Source of the DNA: CANDOC01 sp965261725
Lineage (GTDB): Bacteria > Pseudomonadota > Gammaproteobacteria > Pseudomonadales > Endozoicomonadaceae
Assembly (NCBI GenBank): GCA_965261725.1
Contig: CBDHDU010000034.1
Coordinates: 62,001 to 126,000 of the forward strand
Direction: 5' to 3'
Length of the DNA: 64,000 bases
In this document: positions 25,757 to 35,183 of the stretch, piece by piece
Layout of the letters: each line of letters starts with the position of its first letter
How positions within the stretch are numbered: position 1 is the first letter of the stretch
The notes under the pieces: model-generated
Told to the model about the DNA's origin: nothing
The model's database searches: none
The model's input: the letters and a program-made list of their open reading frames with translations, nothing else
Position numbers and translations under genes: made by a program

Positions 25757-27229
25757 TTGTCATCTCTGGATTTATCAGCGTGGGGTAGCGTGCTGGCCGG
25801 TATCGGTTATTTTGGTGTTATTTTCTGGTTTGCGCTGATGCTGATTATGAAGCGTCGGCCGGTCGGCTCAACACTGGCCTGGCTGCTGCTGTTGTTTGCT
25901 GTTCCTGTTGCAGGTGTCATTGTTTATCTGGCATTTGGTACCCGGCGTCTGGGTACCAAACGATTACAGCGTGCTCAGGCGCTGGCACCGACCTATGAAG
26001 AGTGGCATCAACATATGCAGGATGCCGTTTGTGGCTTGAATGGCTGTCCGTCCCGCCGACATAACCGGATTTACAATCTCGCTGAACGTTCCATGAGTGT
26101 GCCTGCGCTGCCGGGTAACAGTCTGCAGTTGTTTCAGGATTGCGACAGTATTGTGGATACCCTCTTGCAGGATATTAACCGGGCTCAGCATGCCGTCTGT
26201 CTGGAGTTTTATATTCTGGAAAGTGGTGGCCGAATAAACGACATTATTTCGGCACTGCATGGTGCGGCACAGCGGGGTGTGCAATGTCTGGTGCTGCTGG
26301 ATGCGGTTGGTAGCCGACCCTTCCTGAACAGCAACTATGCCTACAATCTGAAAGCCGCTGGCGTTCAGGTTGCAGAATCACTACCGGTTGGCCCTTTCAG
26401 AATGCTGGTAGAAAGGATGGACTTGCGCAACCATCGCAAAATCGCAGTCATCGATGATGCAGTTGCATGGACCGGAAGTTATAACCTCGTAGACCCCAGA
26501 CTGTTCAAGCAAGATGCAGGTGTAGGCAGCTGGATCGATGCCATGGTGCGGATTGAAGGCCCGTCAGCACATGTGCTGGGAACCATCACCATGTGGGACT
26601 GGGAAATGGAAACCGGTGCCGGGCTGAATGTATTCAATCAGAATTATCGTTATCCACAGGCTGTTACCAATAGTGACCATCTTGCCAGTATTCATGTTTT
26701 ACCTTCAGGGCCAGGTGTAGACAGGGAGTTACTCCATCAGGTGCTGGTGGCTGCGGCTTATGAAAGTCAGGACGAACTGGTTATTTCCACACCGTATTTT
26801 GTGCCTGACGAAGCGCTGCTATCGGCACTGCGTTCTGCTGCACTGCGCGGCGTAAAAGTACAACTGATTGTTCCGGAAAAAAATGATTCCCGGTTAGTAC
26901 ACTACGCCAGTCGTTCTTACTATGAAGACCTGCTTGAAGCTGGTGTTGAAATCATGCAGTTCCGGGGTGGACTGTTGCATACCAAATGCGTACTCGTCGA
27001 CAGAGAAACAGTTTTATTCGGTACCGTAAATCTGGATATGCGCAGCGTCTGGCTGAATTTCGAAGTGACACTGATCGTATACGATGAGTCATTCGGGCAG
27101 CGAATGGCGACACTGTTGGAAAGTTATCTGCAGCAGTGCGAAGCTGTTTGCCCGGAAAGCTGGCCGGAACGTCCATTCCTGCAAAAACTGGGAGAAAATA
27201 CAGCGCAGTTATTAGGGCCGCTTTTATAA
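25757..27229 (+). CDS. cls: Cardiolipin synthase (phospholipase D family)
   Basis: A 490-residue membrane enzyme that condenses two phosphatidylglycerols into cardiolipin. The start appears to be TTG at 25757 with AAGGAA upstream, and the protein begins with two membrane helices (about 8-28 and 40-60). Two HKD motifs are visible: HRKIAVID from His226 and HTKCVLVD from His408, each followed by the Gly/Ser-Asn element. Length and layout match ClsA. Confidence 0.92.
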   Translation: MSSLDLSAWGSVLAGIGYFGVIFWFALMLIMKRRPVGSTLAWLLLLFAVPVAGVIVYLAFGTRRLGTKRLQRAQALAPTYEEWHQHMQDAVCGLNGCPSRRHNRIYNLAERSMSVPALPGNSLQLFQDCDSIVDTLLQDINRAQHAVCLEFYILESGGRINDIISALHGAAQRGVQCLVLLDAVGSRPFLNSNYAYNLKAAGVQVAESLPVGPFRMLVERMDLRNHRKIAVIDDAVAWTGSYNLVDPRLFKQDAGVGSWIDAMVRIEGPSAHVLGTITMWDWEMETGAGLNVFNQNYRYPQAVTNSDHLASIHVLPSGPGVDRELLHQVLVAAAYESQDELVISTPYFVPDEALLSALRSAALRGVKVQLIVPEKNDSRLVHYASRSYYEDLLEAGVEIMQFRGGLLHTKCVLVDRETVLFGTVNLDMRSVWLNFEVTLIVYDESFGQRMATLLESYLQQCEAVCPESWPERPFLQKLGENTAQLLGPLL

Positions 27230-27238
27230 GTTGATTTT

Positions 27239-27269
27239 CAGCCTCCCGCCATTAAATGACAGGAGGCTG
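27239..27269. terminator. Hairpin between convergent cls and flhA
   Basis: CAGCCTCC and GGAGGCTG form an eight-base stem exactly between the two convergent genes, extended by TT/AA pairs. T tracts are weak in both directions, so termination strength is uncertain. Confidence 0.6.
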
Positions 27270-27276
27270 AAGATGA

Positions 27277-29382
27277 TTATCCCAGATTCATCTCTACATT
27301 TACCTGACGGTTGTCCGGTATTTCCGTGTAAGACAGCACAGCCATTTCAGGAGCGCACAAGCGGGCAAATCTTGCCATTAGCGGGCGCAGTTGCGGGGCA
27401 ACCAGCAGAATTGCCTGTTTGCCACTGTTAAGCATTTGCTGTGAGGCCTGTGGCATATTCTGTTGCAACTGTTGGGTGACATTAGGCTCCAGCGGTACAG
27501 CATCCGGTGCGAACTGTCCGGTTTGCTGGGCTTTTTCCCAAGCTTGCAAGAGTAATTGTTCCAGACCTTGTGCCAGTGTGATAACCGGAATCTGGGTCAT
27601 CATACCAACAAGGTTATCGATAATGGTTCGGCGCAGGGCTACCCGCACATCCTGAGCCAGCAATACCGGGTTGGTATTTCTGCCGGTGGCATCAATCAGG
27701 GTGCCGGCAATAGTTCTGATATCTGTCAGTGGTACTTTATCCAGCAGCAGTTGCTGGAACACAGCCTGCAAAGCAGTGATTGTCAGTTTGCCCGGTACCA
27801 GTTCTTCAGCCATTTTCGGAGACAGGCGGGAAAGTTGATCAACCAGCTGGCGGGTTTCTTCATAACCAATCAACTCGTGAGCGTGCTCTTCCATGATTTT
27901 GCCAATATGAGTGGCAATAACAGTTGAAGGGTCAACAACGGTATAACCCAGAGCAACCGCATGGTCGCGTTTATCTTTTGGAACCCAGACGGCTGGAAGG
28001 CCGTAAGCTGGGTCGGTGCCCGCAATACCATCCAGTTCGCCAAATACCTGACCGGGGTTTAATGCCAGCAGTTTTTCCGGATGAATTTCCCCTTCGCTAA
28101 TGCCGATGCCCATCAGGTTTACGCGATATGCGACAGCATCAAGTTTCAGATTATCGCGTACATGTACAGTCGGTAGCAGGAAACCGAGACGGGTGGAAAG
28201 ATTTTTCCTCACGCCTTTGATACGTTCCAACAGGTCGCCGCCACGGTCTTTATTGACCAGGCCAACCAGACGATAGCCCAGCTCCAGCCCAAGGCTGTCG
28301 ACAACAGGAATATCTTCCCAGCTGAGTTCTTTTTGTTTGAGTGCCTGCTCTGCCGTGTCTGGTTTCTTTTTAGCTTCAGTGTCGGATTTTTTACTGCTTG
28401 GAGCTGGCTTGTTATGTATACGCCAGGCGATATAACCGGCAGCACCACCAAGGCTAAGGAAGGCCAGATGCGGCATACCGGGAACCAGCCCCATAATAAT
28501 CATGATACCTGCGGTAGTTGCCATTGCATTGGGTGAGCCCAGCATCTGGCTGGATACCTGTTCGCCCATTGCCTGAGAGTCAGAAACCCGGGTAACCATG
28601 ATTGCTGCGGTTGTGGACAATAGCAGTGAGGGAATCTGGGCAACCAGACCATCACCAATTGTTAGTAGGGAATAGGTTTCAAAAGCCTGACCAATGCTCA
28701 GACCATGTTGAGTCGCACCGATAATTGTGCCGCCAATCAGGTTGATTGCCAGAATCAGCAAACCGGCAACCGCATCACCACGCACAAATTTACTGGCACC
28801 ATCCATTGCACCATAGAAGTCAGACTCCTGACGTACTTCTTCACGGCGCCTGCGGGCATCATCCTGATCAATCAGTCCGGCATTCAAGTCAGCGTCGATG
28901 GCCATCTGTTTGCCGGGCATGGCATCCAGCGTGAATCGGGCGGTCACTTCAGATATACGACCACCACCCTTGGTGATAACGACAAAGTTAATCAACACCA
29001 GAATGGCAAAGACCACGATTCCCACAACGTAGTTACCACCGATAACAACGTTGCCGAAGGCCTCGATAACTTTACCTGCAGCCGCGCCACCTTCATGCCC
29101 CTCAAGCAGCACGACTCGTGTAGATGCAACGTTCAGCGCCAGTCGCATAAGTGTTGCGACCAGCAGAATAGTTGGGAAAACCCGGAATTCCAGAGGTCGC
29201 AGAGTATAGAGGGCGACCAGCAGCACAATCAGTGACAGGGCAATATTAAATGTGAATAGCGCATCCAGCAGCAAAGGCGGCATCTGCAGGATAATCATGC
29301 CCAGCAGTGCCAGTAGCATCAAAGGTGTTGCTGCATTGGCGCGAGCGGCTGGCAGCAGCTGCTGTAGCGAATTTGCCTTCAT
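27277..29382 (-). CDS. flhA: Flagellar export gate protein FlhA
   Basis: A 701-residue inner-membrane protein and the proton-driven gate of the flagellar type III export apparatus. Eight N-terminal helices include MLLALLGMIILQMPPLLLDA and the conserved FHIPEP-type loop region (AIDADLNAGLIDQDDARRRR). The cytoplasmic C-terminal domain begins at about residue 350 and includes LLPTVHVRDNL and VVDPSTVIATHI. It is the last gene of the minus-strand export operon, 63 bases after flhB. Confidence 0.95.
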   Translation of the reverse strand: MKANSLQQLLPAARANAATPLMLLALLGMIILQMPPLLLDALFTFNIALSLIVLLVALYTLRPLEFRVFPTILLVATLMRLALNVASTRVVLLEGHEGGAAAGKVIEAFGNVVIGGNYVVGIVVFAILVLINFVVITKGGGRISEVTARFTLDAMPGKQMAIDADLNAGLIDQDDARRRREEVRQESDFYGAMDGASKFVRGDAVAGLLILAINLIGGTIIGATQHGLSIGQAFETYSLLTIGDGLVAQIPSLLLSTTAAIMVTRVSDSQAMGEQVSSQMLGSPNAMATTAGIMIIMGLVPGMPHLAFLSLGGAAGYIAWRIHNKPAPSSKKSDTEAKKKPDTAEQALKQKELSWEDIPVVDSLGLELGYRLVGLVNKDRGGDLLERIKGVRKNLSTRLGFLLPTVHVRDNLKLDAVAYRVNLMGIGISEGEIHPEKLLALNPGQVFGELDGIAGTDPAYGLPAVWVPKDKRDHAVALGYTVVDPSTVIATHIGKIMEEHAHELIGYEETRQLVDQLSRLSPKMAEELVPGKLTITALQAVFQQLLLDKVPLTDIRTIAGTLIDATGRNTNPVLLAQDVRVALRRTIIDNLVGMMTQIPVITLAQGLEQLLLQAWEKAQQTGQFAPDAVPLEPNVTQQLQQNMPQASQQMLNSGKQAILLVAPQLRPLMARFARLCAPEMAVLSYTEIPDNRQVNVEMNLG

Positions 29383-29445
29383 TCATATCCCCGAATAACA
29401 ACTGGCTGGGTGCTTAATAAGGTGTAAAGCTGCGGGCAGATGCAA

Positions 29446-30582
29446 TTAGCTTGCCGGTTTCTCTCGGCTTTCAGGGATGTTGAAATCCGGACGGGCAGGC
29501 TCTTCCTGAACCTTGCCTTGCTGGAAAAAACGCAACTGCTGGACATAAGCGAGCAATTGAGCGACTGCCATATAAAGGTCAGAAGGAATTTCCTGGTCGA
29601 CACGTGTCGAGTGATAAATAGCCCGGGTTAATGACGGTGCTTCAACAATGTTGACGTCACTGTGGCGTGCAATTTCCCGGATCTTCAGCGCGATTTCATC
29701 AACACCTTTAGCAATTACAAACGGAGCACCTGCACGGCTCTCATCGTATTTAACAGCAACCGAGTAATGGGTTGGATTGGTGATGACAACATCTGCCTGA
29801 GGGATTTCCTGCATCATCCGGCGGTTTGCCATTTCCCGCTGTAACTGTCGGATACGGTTTTTGACTTCCGGCTTACCTTCCATGTTCTTATGTTCTTCTT
29901 TAACTTCCTGTTTGGTCATCATCAGTTTTTGACGGTGATCCCAGAACTGGAAAGGAATATCAACAGCAGCAATTAATCCAAGTACGGAGCCGTAAATCAG
30001 CAGGGCAACCGACAAAACTTCGAGGCTGAGAAAGATCGACGTTGGCAATGGAATATTGCCCAGTGATAGCAGGCGGGGGTAATACTGGTACAGCAATATA
30101 CCCAAAGCACCTAGTATCAGGGTAACTTTAAGTAGTGATTTAACCAGCTCCACGACAGCTCTGACGGAGAAAACTTTGTTAAACCACTGCTTCGGGCTCA
30201 TCCGGTTCAGTTGAGGCGCAAGAGCCTGAGTGCTGAACACCCAGCCTCCCGGTACCAATTGTGCAACAATCGCTGCAACTGAAAGTCCGGCCAAAATTGG
30301 AAACAATGCCAGAAAAGAATCAGTTAAAGTGGCTGTCAGCTGGATCAGCATCACTTTTTCATCAAAAATCTGATTGCGTGTCAGTACCAGATTCGCGCGA
30401 ATAGCTGCAACAAATGCTTCTGCCAACCGCCCTCCGAACAACATAAAAAGGCCGCTGCCGGCAAGAAGCAAAGCTGCGCTGGCAGATTCTCTCGAGCGGG
30501 CGATTTGCCCCTTTTCTTTGCTTTTTTCGAGTTTTCGTTGCGAGGGCTGTTCTGATTTTTCCTGTCCTTCGGACTCTGCCAT
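29446..30582 (-). CDS. flhB: Flagellar export switch protein FlhB
   Basis: A 378-residue protein with four membrane helices (about 30-210) and a cytoplasmic autocleavage domain. The cleavage motif NPTH is present in VVITNPTHYSVAVKYD. It switches export from hook to filament substrates. The Pro-rich C-terminal tail is normal. It lies eight bases after fliR. Confidence 0.94.
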   Translation of the reverse strand: MAESEGQEKSEQPSQRKLEKSKEKGQIARSRESASAALLLAGSGLFMLFGGRLAEAFVAAIRANLVLTRNQIFDEKVMLIQLTATLTDSFLALFPILAGLSVAAIVAQLVPGGWVFSTQALAPQLNRMSPKQWFNKVFSVRAVVELVKSLLKVTLILGALGILLYQYYPRLLSLGNIPLPTSIFLSLEVLSVALLIYGSVLGLIAAVDIPFQFWDHRQKLMMTKQEVKEEHKNMEGKPEVKNRIRQLQREMANRRMMQEIPQADVVITNPTHYSVAVKYDESRAGAPFVIAKGVDEIALKIREIARHSDVNIVEAPSLTRAIYHSTRVDQEIPSDLYMAVAQLLAYVQQLRFFQQGKVQEEPARPDFNIPESREKPAS

Positions 30583-30590
30583 GGCTTTTG

Positions 30591-31361
30591 TTATCCGTAG
30601 CTCAGGGACTGCATCAGCGTCAGTGCATGATCAGTAAAGTTAATAACCAGATCGGGTAAGGCGCTGAATGTCAGATACAAAGTCACCATGCCGAACAGTA
30701 ATGTCATCGGAAAGCCCAGCGCAATAATATTGAACTGGGGCGATGCCCGGTTCATCACACCAAAGGCAAGGTTGACCAGCAGCATACTGATAACAACCGG
30801 CAGTGCCATAATAAAACCGGCACTGAATAGCCAGGCTCCCTGCAGGGCAAGCTCTTTCAGTTGAAAGGTTGCCAGTGCTCCGTCGTTCAGTGGCAGAGTT
30901 CGGAAACTTTCCAGTAGAATTTCAATCGCGATCAGGTGACCGTTCAGCGAAAGGAATACCAGTACGGCAAATGTTTGCAGCCATTTACCCAGAATCGGCG
31001 TGCTGGTACCACTGGACGGGTCGTTCATCACTGCCATGGCAAGACCCATCTGCATCGACATAAACTGACCCGCGAAGGCGAAAATTGCCAGCCAAAGCTG
31101 CAGAATAAAACCAAACGCGAGCCCGATCAGAATCTGGTTAAGGCTCACAATCAGCCCGCCAGCGGAAAAAGGCTCAACAGCCGGGCTGCTACTGACAATA
31201 TCTGTAGCTAGCCAGGCCAGAGCGATAGTCAGCGCAAGTCGAATATGCCGGGGCAGACTGCCATTACCAAATAACGGCATCAGCCAGAGTGCGGCACCAA
31301 TACGGCAAGCAGGCCACAATAACTCGCCAATTGTGCTGGTGATGGCTGCGGAACTAAGCAT
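30591..31361 (-). CDS. fliR: Flagellar export protein FliR
   Basis: A 256-residue inner-membrane component of the FliPQR export gate. Hydrophobic helices cover most of the length; QMGLAMAVMNDPSSGTSTPILG is the conserved loop. It is eight bases from fliQ and from flhB. Confidence 0.93.
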   Translation of the reverse strand: MLSSAAITSTIGELLWPACRIGAALWLMPLFGNGSLPRHIRLALTIALAWLATDIVSSSPAVEPFSAGGLIVSLNQILIGLAFGFILQLWLAIFAFAGQFMSMQMGLAMAVMNDPSSGTSTPILGKWLQTFAVLVFLSLNGHLIAIEILLESFRTLPLNDGALATFQLKELALQGAWLFSAGFIMALPVVISMLLVNLAFGVMNRASPQFNIIALGFPMTLLFGMVTLYLTFSALPDLVINFTDHALTLMQSLSYG

Positions 31362-31369
31362 TGGCGCTC

Positions 31370-31639
31370 TTACCCGATCATAACAGGAATACGCATGAAG
31401 ATCTCATTCATCAGATCCATCATTTCCTGCAGTAGCCAGTGTCCGGCAAACCCCATGGTTGTCAGGGTGACCAGCAAACGGGGTAAAAAGCTGAGCGTTT
31501 GTTCATTGATCTGAGTAGCAGCCTGAAAGATGGCGACCACCAAACCGATTAAAAGACCCGGACCGATAACAACTACCACCATCATAACGATCAGGTGTTG
31601 TGCTTGTCGGAACAGGTCAACAAAAACTTCAGGCGACAT
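31370..31639 (-). CDS. fliQ: Flagellar export protein FliQ
   Basis: An 89-residue protein with two membrane helices, the standard size. GPGLLIGLVVAIFQAATQINEQTL is diagnostic. It forms part of the FliPQR pore. Confidence 0.94.
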   Translation of the reverse strand: MSPEVFVDLFRQAQHLIVMMVVVVIGPGLLIGLVVAIFQAATQINEQTLSFLPRLLVTLTTMGFAGHWLLQEMMDLMNEIFMRIPVMIG

Positions 31640-31660
31640 ATTGTTTCTATTTCGGCACGG

Positions 31661-32425
31661 TCACTGAATGGTATTGAAGCTGGCTGCCAATGTACCGACA
31701 GTCATTCCCCAGCCATCGGCCAATACAAACAGCATCAGTTTGAAGGGCAGAGAGATAACCAGAGGCGAAAGCATCATCATACCCATTGCCATCAATATAC
31801 TGGCGACAACCAGATCAATAACAAGAAAGGGTATGAACAGCATAAAACCAATCTGAAATGCAGTTTTCAGTTCACTGATCATAAAGGCGGGAACCAGCAC
31901 AGAAAGGGGGGTATCCCGGATATCAGCCTGTGGTGTTGTTTGTGCGACATCATAAAGGCGGGCGAGATCCTGCTCCCGGGTCTGGCTGATCATAAAAGCC
32001 TTTACGGGTTCTGAAGCGCGTTGTGCAGCTTCCTGAAAAGTAATTTCTTCATTCGCCCACGGTGTTACGGCCTGTTCGTAGACAGTTTCCCAGACGGGGG
32101 TCATGACAAAAAGCGTCAGAAACAGAGCCAGTCCTACCAATACAGGGTTTGGCGGTGTTTGTTGTAGTCCCAGTGCCTGCCGCAATAGTGAAAGTACAAC
32201 AATAATGCGGGCAAAGCCGGTAAAAGCCAGCAGCAGCGCAGGCAGAAAGGATAGTGCCGATAACAGCAGGATAATTTGCAGTGAAGTACTGTATTCCTGT
32301 GTATCGCCAATATTGGTCATGCTGATTAAGGGGATATCCGCAGCGGATGCAGCTGCAGGCAGTACAGCCAGAAGCAACGCTAGCGTACCGGGAACCAGTC
32401 TGGGTAATGAAAACAAGGTGTGCAT
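31661..32425 (-). CDS. fliP: Flagellar export protein FliP
   Basis: A 254-residue protein with a cleavable signal peptide (about residues 1-28, ending AAASAAD), then four helices. Family motifs: LLLAFTGFARIIVVLSLLRQ, QTPPNPVLVGLALFLT, and C-terminal MLSPLVISLPFKLMLFVLADG. Five FliP units build the export pore. Confidence 0.95.
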   Translation of the reverse strand: MHTLFSLPRLVPGTLALLLAVLPAAASAADIPLISMTNIGDTQEYSTSLQIILLLSALSFLPALLLAFTGFARIIVVLSLLRQALGLQQTPPNPVLVGLALFLTLFVMTPVWETVYEQAVTPWANEEITFQEAAQRASEPVKAFMISQTREQDLARLYDVAQTTPQADIRDTPLSVLVPAFMISELKTAFQIGFMLFIPFLVIDLVVASILMAMGMMMLSPLVISLPFKLMLFVLADGWGMTVGTLAASFNTIQ

Positions 32426-32431
32426 TAAAAT

Positions 32432-32830
32432 CTAGGAGGACCGGGAGCTGGAGTTGCAAGCTGTATCCACTGGTGGCTGCGTTGCAACCTGAAGCTTGCG
32501 AGTGTTTACAGCCTGCCTGAAGAACTTTGAGAAAGTTTTGTCAGGGTCTGCAGTGATTGCTGAAGGAAGTTCGTCATATTGTCCCAGCAGTGAAATACCT
32601 GCACCTGACAATCCGATCAGCTGATAATTTTCACCAACCTGAACAAGGGTAATGCGCTCAGATCTACCGAGCATGAGTGTATCAACAACTTTCATGCGTC
32701 TGGTGGCTTTCAGTGATGTATTGCTCATACGCTGGGTAAGCCATGCCAGTATCAGTATCAGTCCAATGACTAACACCAGCATGCTGCCCAGTTGAAAAGC
32801 CCAGTCAGCGGCAGAAAATGAGCCTTGCAT
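32432..32830 (-). CDS. fliO: Flagellar assembly protein FliO
   Basis: A 132-residue protein with one membrane segment (about 15-33, GSMLVLVIGLILILAWL) and a small cytoplasmic domain (MKVVDTLMLGRSERITLVQV). FliO helps assemble FliP. One base separates it from fliN. Confidence 0.85.
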   Translation of the reverse strand: MQGSFSAADWAFQLGSMLVLVIGLILILAWLTQRMSNTSLKATRRMKVVDTLMLGRSERITLVQVGENYQLIGLSGAGISLLGQYDELPSAITADPDKTFSKFFRQAVNTRKLQVATQPPVDTACNSSSRSS

Positions 32831-32831
32831 A

Positions 32832-33095
32832 TCAGGTCAGCTTTTGCAGGCGTTCCTGCTGATTTACGACTTCAATCAGACGAATGCCATATTTTCCTTT
32901 AACTTCGACGACTTCAGCATGTCCGATCAGCATGCCGTTTACTTTTACGTCGAGAGGTTCTCCAGCCTGACGGTCAAGCTCAACGATAGCTCCGCTTCCC
33001 ATAGACAAGAGTTTGTCGATGCTGATTTCCGTACTGCCAACTTCCAGTGACAGTGTAACGGGAATGTCCATAACGAGATCAAAATCGTTTTCCAT
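32832..33095 (-). CDS. fliN: Flagellar motor switch protein FliN, short form
   Basis: An 87-residue protein comprising just the SpoA domain (DIPVTLSLEVGSTEISIDKL ... GHAEVVEVKGKYGIRLIEVV). Polar FliN is often about 130 residues, with an N-terminal extension that is absent here. The start ATG at 33095 lies in a 109-base gap after fliM. FliN builds the C-ring base with FliM. Confidence 0.92.
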   Translation of the reverse strand: MENDFDLVMDIPVTLSLEVGSTEISIDKLLSMGSGAIVELDRQAGEPLDVKVNGMLIGHAEVVEVKGKYGIRLIEVVNQQERLQKLT

Positions 33096-33204
33096 TGCTA
33101 TATCCTGGCTGTGTATGTACCTGACCGGGTACTAATGATCAAACATGCGAAACAAGCAGCGATGCAACAGAGCAAAAACTGTGCCTGAATTGTTATGACG
33201 CTCG

Positions 33205-34122
33205 TTATGAAGTTGTTGATTCGTCCGGAATAATCTGGATTGCACGGTGATCATCATGATGGATGACCTGCCCCTGAAACAATCTGTAATTTTGTGTGTG
33301 GATGTTAGCAACATCCGGTTGCGACAGTGGGATTAATGTCCCTGGCGTCAGTTGCATTACATCCCTGATTGTTACTTCCCTTCGGTTCAGTGTTGCATTT
33401 ACCAGAATTGGAGCATGAAGTAATGCTGCCTGTAAGTGCTCTCTTGAAACTGGCTGATTATGGCTGGTTCCACGAATATGCATACATCGAAAAATAAAAT
33501 CGGCCGGCATCGTAATCGTCATCACGCCGTCCACATTACCGGTCGTGATACGCATATCGATTGTAGCTCGTTCAATATTGTCGGCGAGCTTGAGAGTAGC
33601 GCTTTGCCCTCTGTCATAAAAGCTCAGATCCAGATTGACCAGTTGCTTGCTACTTTCAGATGCCCTGTTGAAATTGCTGTTAAAACTATCGATGAACCAG
33701 CGTCCAAGGCGTACTCCCATCGAGTGTTCGCCAACTGTCAGAGGACCCGCATCAGGATACATTTCACCTTCACCGCCACAGGCAATATCCAGTAGGCCTC
33801 TCGCCAGCGTGTTATCCATTGATATGGTTCCGAGCAGACGCTGCATACCACCACTGGAAAAACCGAGGCGCGTTGTTTCGTGTGGATCCAGTGAAGAAAT
33901 AACTTCTTTTTCATTGATGTGCAGTGTGTGCTCTGCAGATACATCCATACCGAGATATTGGCTCAGGCGGTCTTCAATGAGAATGATGCAGCTTGCAGCA
34001 AAAGCATCAAGAGCGGGACCCACCCGATAAAGGCGGTTACTTGCTAACAGGTTGAAAGGTTTTACATCGATATCTTCACCGGGCTCTGAGTTTATGTCAG
34101 CGGAGTTTAAATATTCCGTCAT
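33205..34122 (-). CDS. fliM: Flagellar motor switch protein FliM, no CheY-binding motif
   Basis: A 305-residue C-ring protein. The middle and C-terminal domains are FliM-like (YLGMDVSAEHTLHINEKEV, LDIACGGEGEMYP, and the SpoA domain LHAPILVNATLNRREVTIRD). The N-terminus reads MTEYLNSADINSEPGEDIDV and lacks the LSQ-x-EIDALL motif that binds phosphorylated CheY. As in some lateral systems, this motor may not respond to CheY in the usual way; that is inference. It is the first gene of the minus-strand operon, divergent from the motY-like gene. Confidence 0.9.
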   Translation of the reverse strand: MTEYLNSADINSEPGEDIDVKPFNLLASNRLYRVGPALDAFAASCIILIEDRLSQYLGMDVSAEHTLHINEKEVISSLDPHETTRLGFSSGGMQRLLGTISMDNTLARGLLDIACGGEGEMYPDAGPLTVGEHSMGVRLGRWFIDSFNSNFNRASESSKQLVNLDLSFYDRGQSATLKLADNIERATIDMRITTGNVDGVMTITMPADFIFRCMHIRGTSHNQPVSREHLQAALLHAPILVNATLNRREVTIRDVMQLTPGTLIPLSQPDVANIHTQNYRLFQGQVIHHDDHRAIQIIPDESTTS

Positions 34123-34325
34123 GGTTAAATCGCAGAGCCTCTGAATATGTCGTTTATATATGCATAAACCTTGTGACTATTTGTTTTTACAGTTCAAGGT
34201 TTGCTGAATGAAAAAATTGCCCGACATCATAATGCTGAAGACGTGTAAATGAATTGGTACCTCTACTTACTTGTGAATAAAGGTCTGTGCCGATGTAATA
34301 GCCGGCTCATTTCACAACTAAAAAT

Positions 34326-35183
34326 ATGGAACGCCTCATGCGGGTGGCTAGCTTTCTATTATCTGTGCTCTTGCCAACAACGACTCTCGCTGTGATGACT
34401 GAGCCTCAACCCTGGTATGTTGAGTCAGATGTTTATCAGTGCCAGCTCAGGCAGGATATGGGGGAAACAGAGCAGATAGCGTTCATTGTTTCTGCAGGAA
34501 AATCACTGGAACTTCACCTTAGCTCGCCCTGGCGCAGCCGGATTCTGAAAGAAGCCAGACTTTATCAGCAGCCGGCTCCCTGGAAGTCTGGTCAAGCGTA
34601 TTTGCTGGAAACAATAAAGCCGGGGCAGGGGATGGAGCAGGCAGTGTTTGACCATGAAGCTGCCAGTCTGCTGGGGCATATGACAGCAGGTGGCTGGGGG
34701 CGTTTACAGCTTAAGCTGGATAACTCACCTGAATGGCAGGTTGATCTTTCCTCAGTTGGTATGAGTCAGCTTTTACAGAGTTTCAACGATTGCCGTAATC
34801 GTTTGCCGACTGACACATTCGAGAATAAAAAGAAAACCGTTGTTTATTTTAATTCGGGATCTGTTCGCTTGAATGATCAGAGTATGGTGGTTCTGGATGA
34901 TTTGGCTCGGTATTTGCTAAGTGACCCTACGGAAATATTGTTCCGTATTGAAGGTCATACGGACAGTACCGGAAGATCGCTCCAAAACCTTGAGTTATCA
35001 CGACAGCGGGCAGCCAGTGTCCGGGATTATCTGTTGGGCCAGGGAGTGCCAGAAGAACGTCTTCTTGCTATGCGACACCATGGGCTTCGTTATCCGCTGA
35101 ATCAGGGGCGAAATGAAGCTGAGCGCCAGATGAACCGGCGTGTTGAGATTGTTTTGAGTAAAGGTAGTCAAACTGATGAATAA
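34326..35183 (+). CDS. motY: MotY-like T-ring protein with OmpA domain
   Basis: A 285-residue exported protein. A signal peptide occupies the first 22 residues. The N-terminal half (residues 25-165, WYVESDVYQCQLRQDMGETE) resembles the motor-associated part of MotY. The C-terminal half is a peptidoglycan-binding OmpA/MotB domain with VVYFNSGSVRLNDQSM and FRIEGHTDSTGRSLQNLELSR. MotY supports the stator around the LP-ring. It overlaps the sensor kinase by eight bases. Gene order (motY, then the sigma-54 regulator, then fliEFGH) is the same as in the Vibrio lateral flagellar cluster. Confidence 0.8.
   Translation: MERLMRVASFLLSVLLPTTTLAVMTEPQPWYVESDVYQCQLRQDMGETEQIAFIVSAGKSLELHLSSPWRSRILKEARLYQQPAPWKSGQAYLLETIKPGQGMEQAVFDHEAASLLGHMTAGGWGRLQLKLDNSPEWQVDLSSVGMSQLLQSFNDCRNRLPTDTFENKKKTVVYFNSGSVRLNDQSMVVLDDLARYLLSDPTEILFRIEGHTDSTGRSLQNLELSRQRAASVRDYLLGQGVPEERLLAMRHHGLRYPLNQGRNEAERQMNRRVEIVLSKGSQTDE

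Noticed and set aside
34123..34325. Sigma-54 promoter between fliM and motY
   Set aside because: TTGGTAC near 34254 resembles a -24 element but no -12 TTGC follows at the correct distance.
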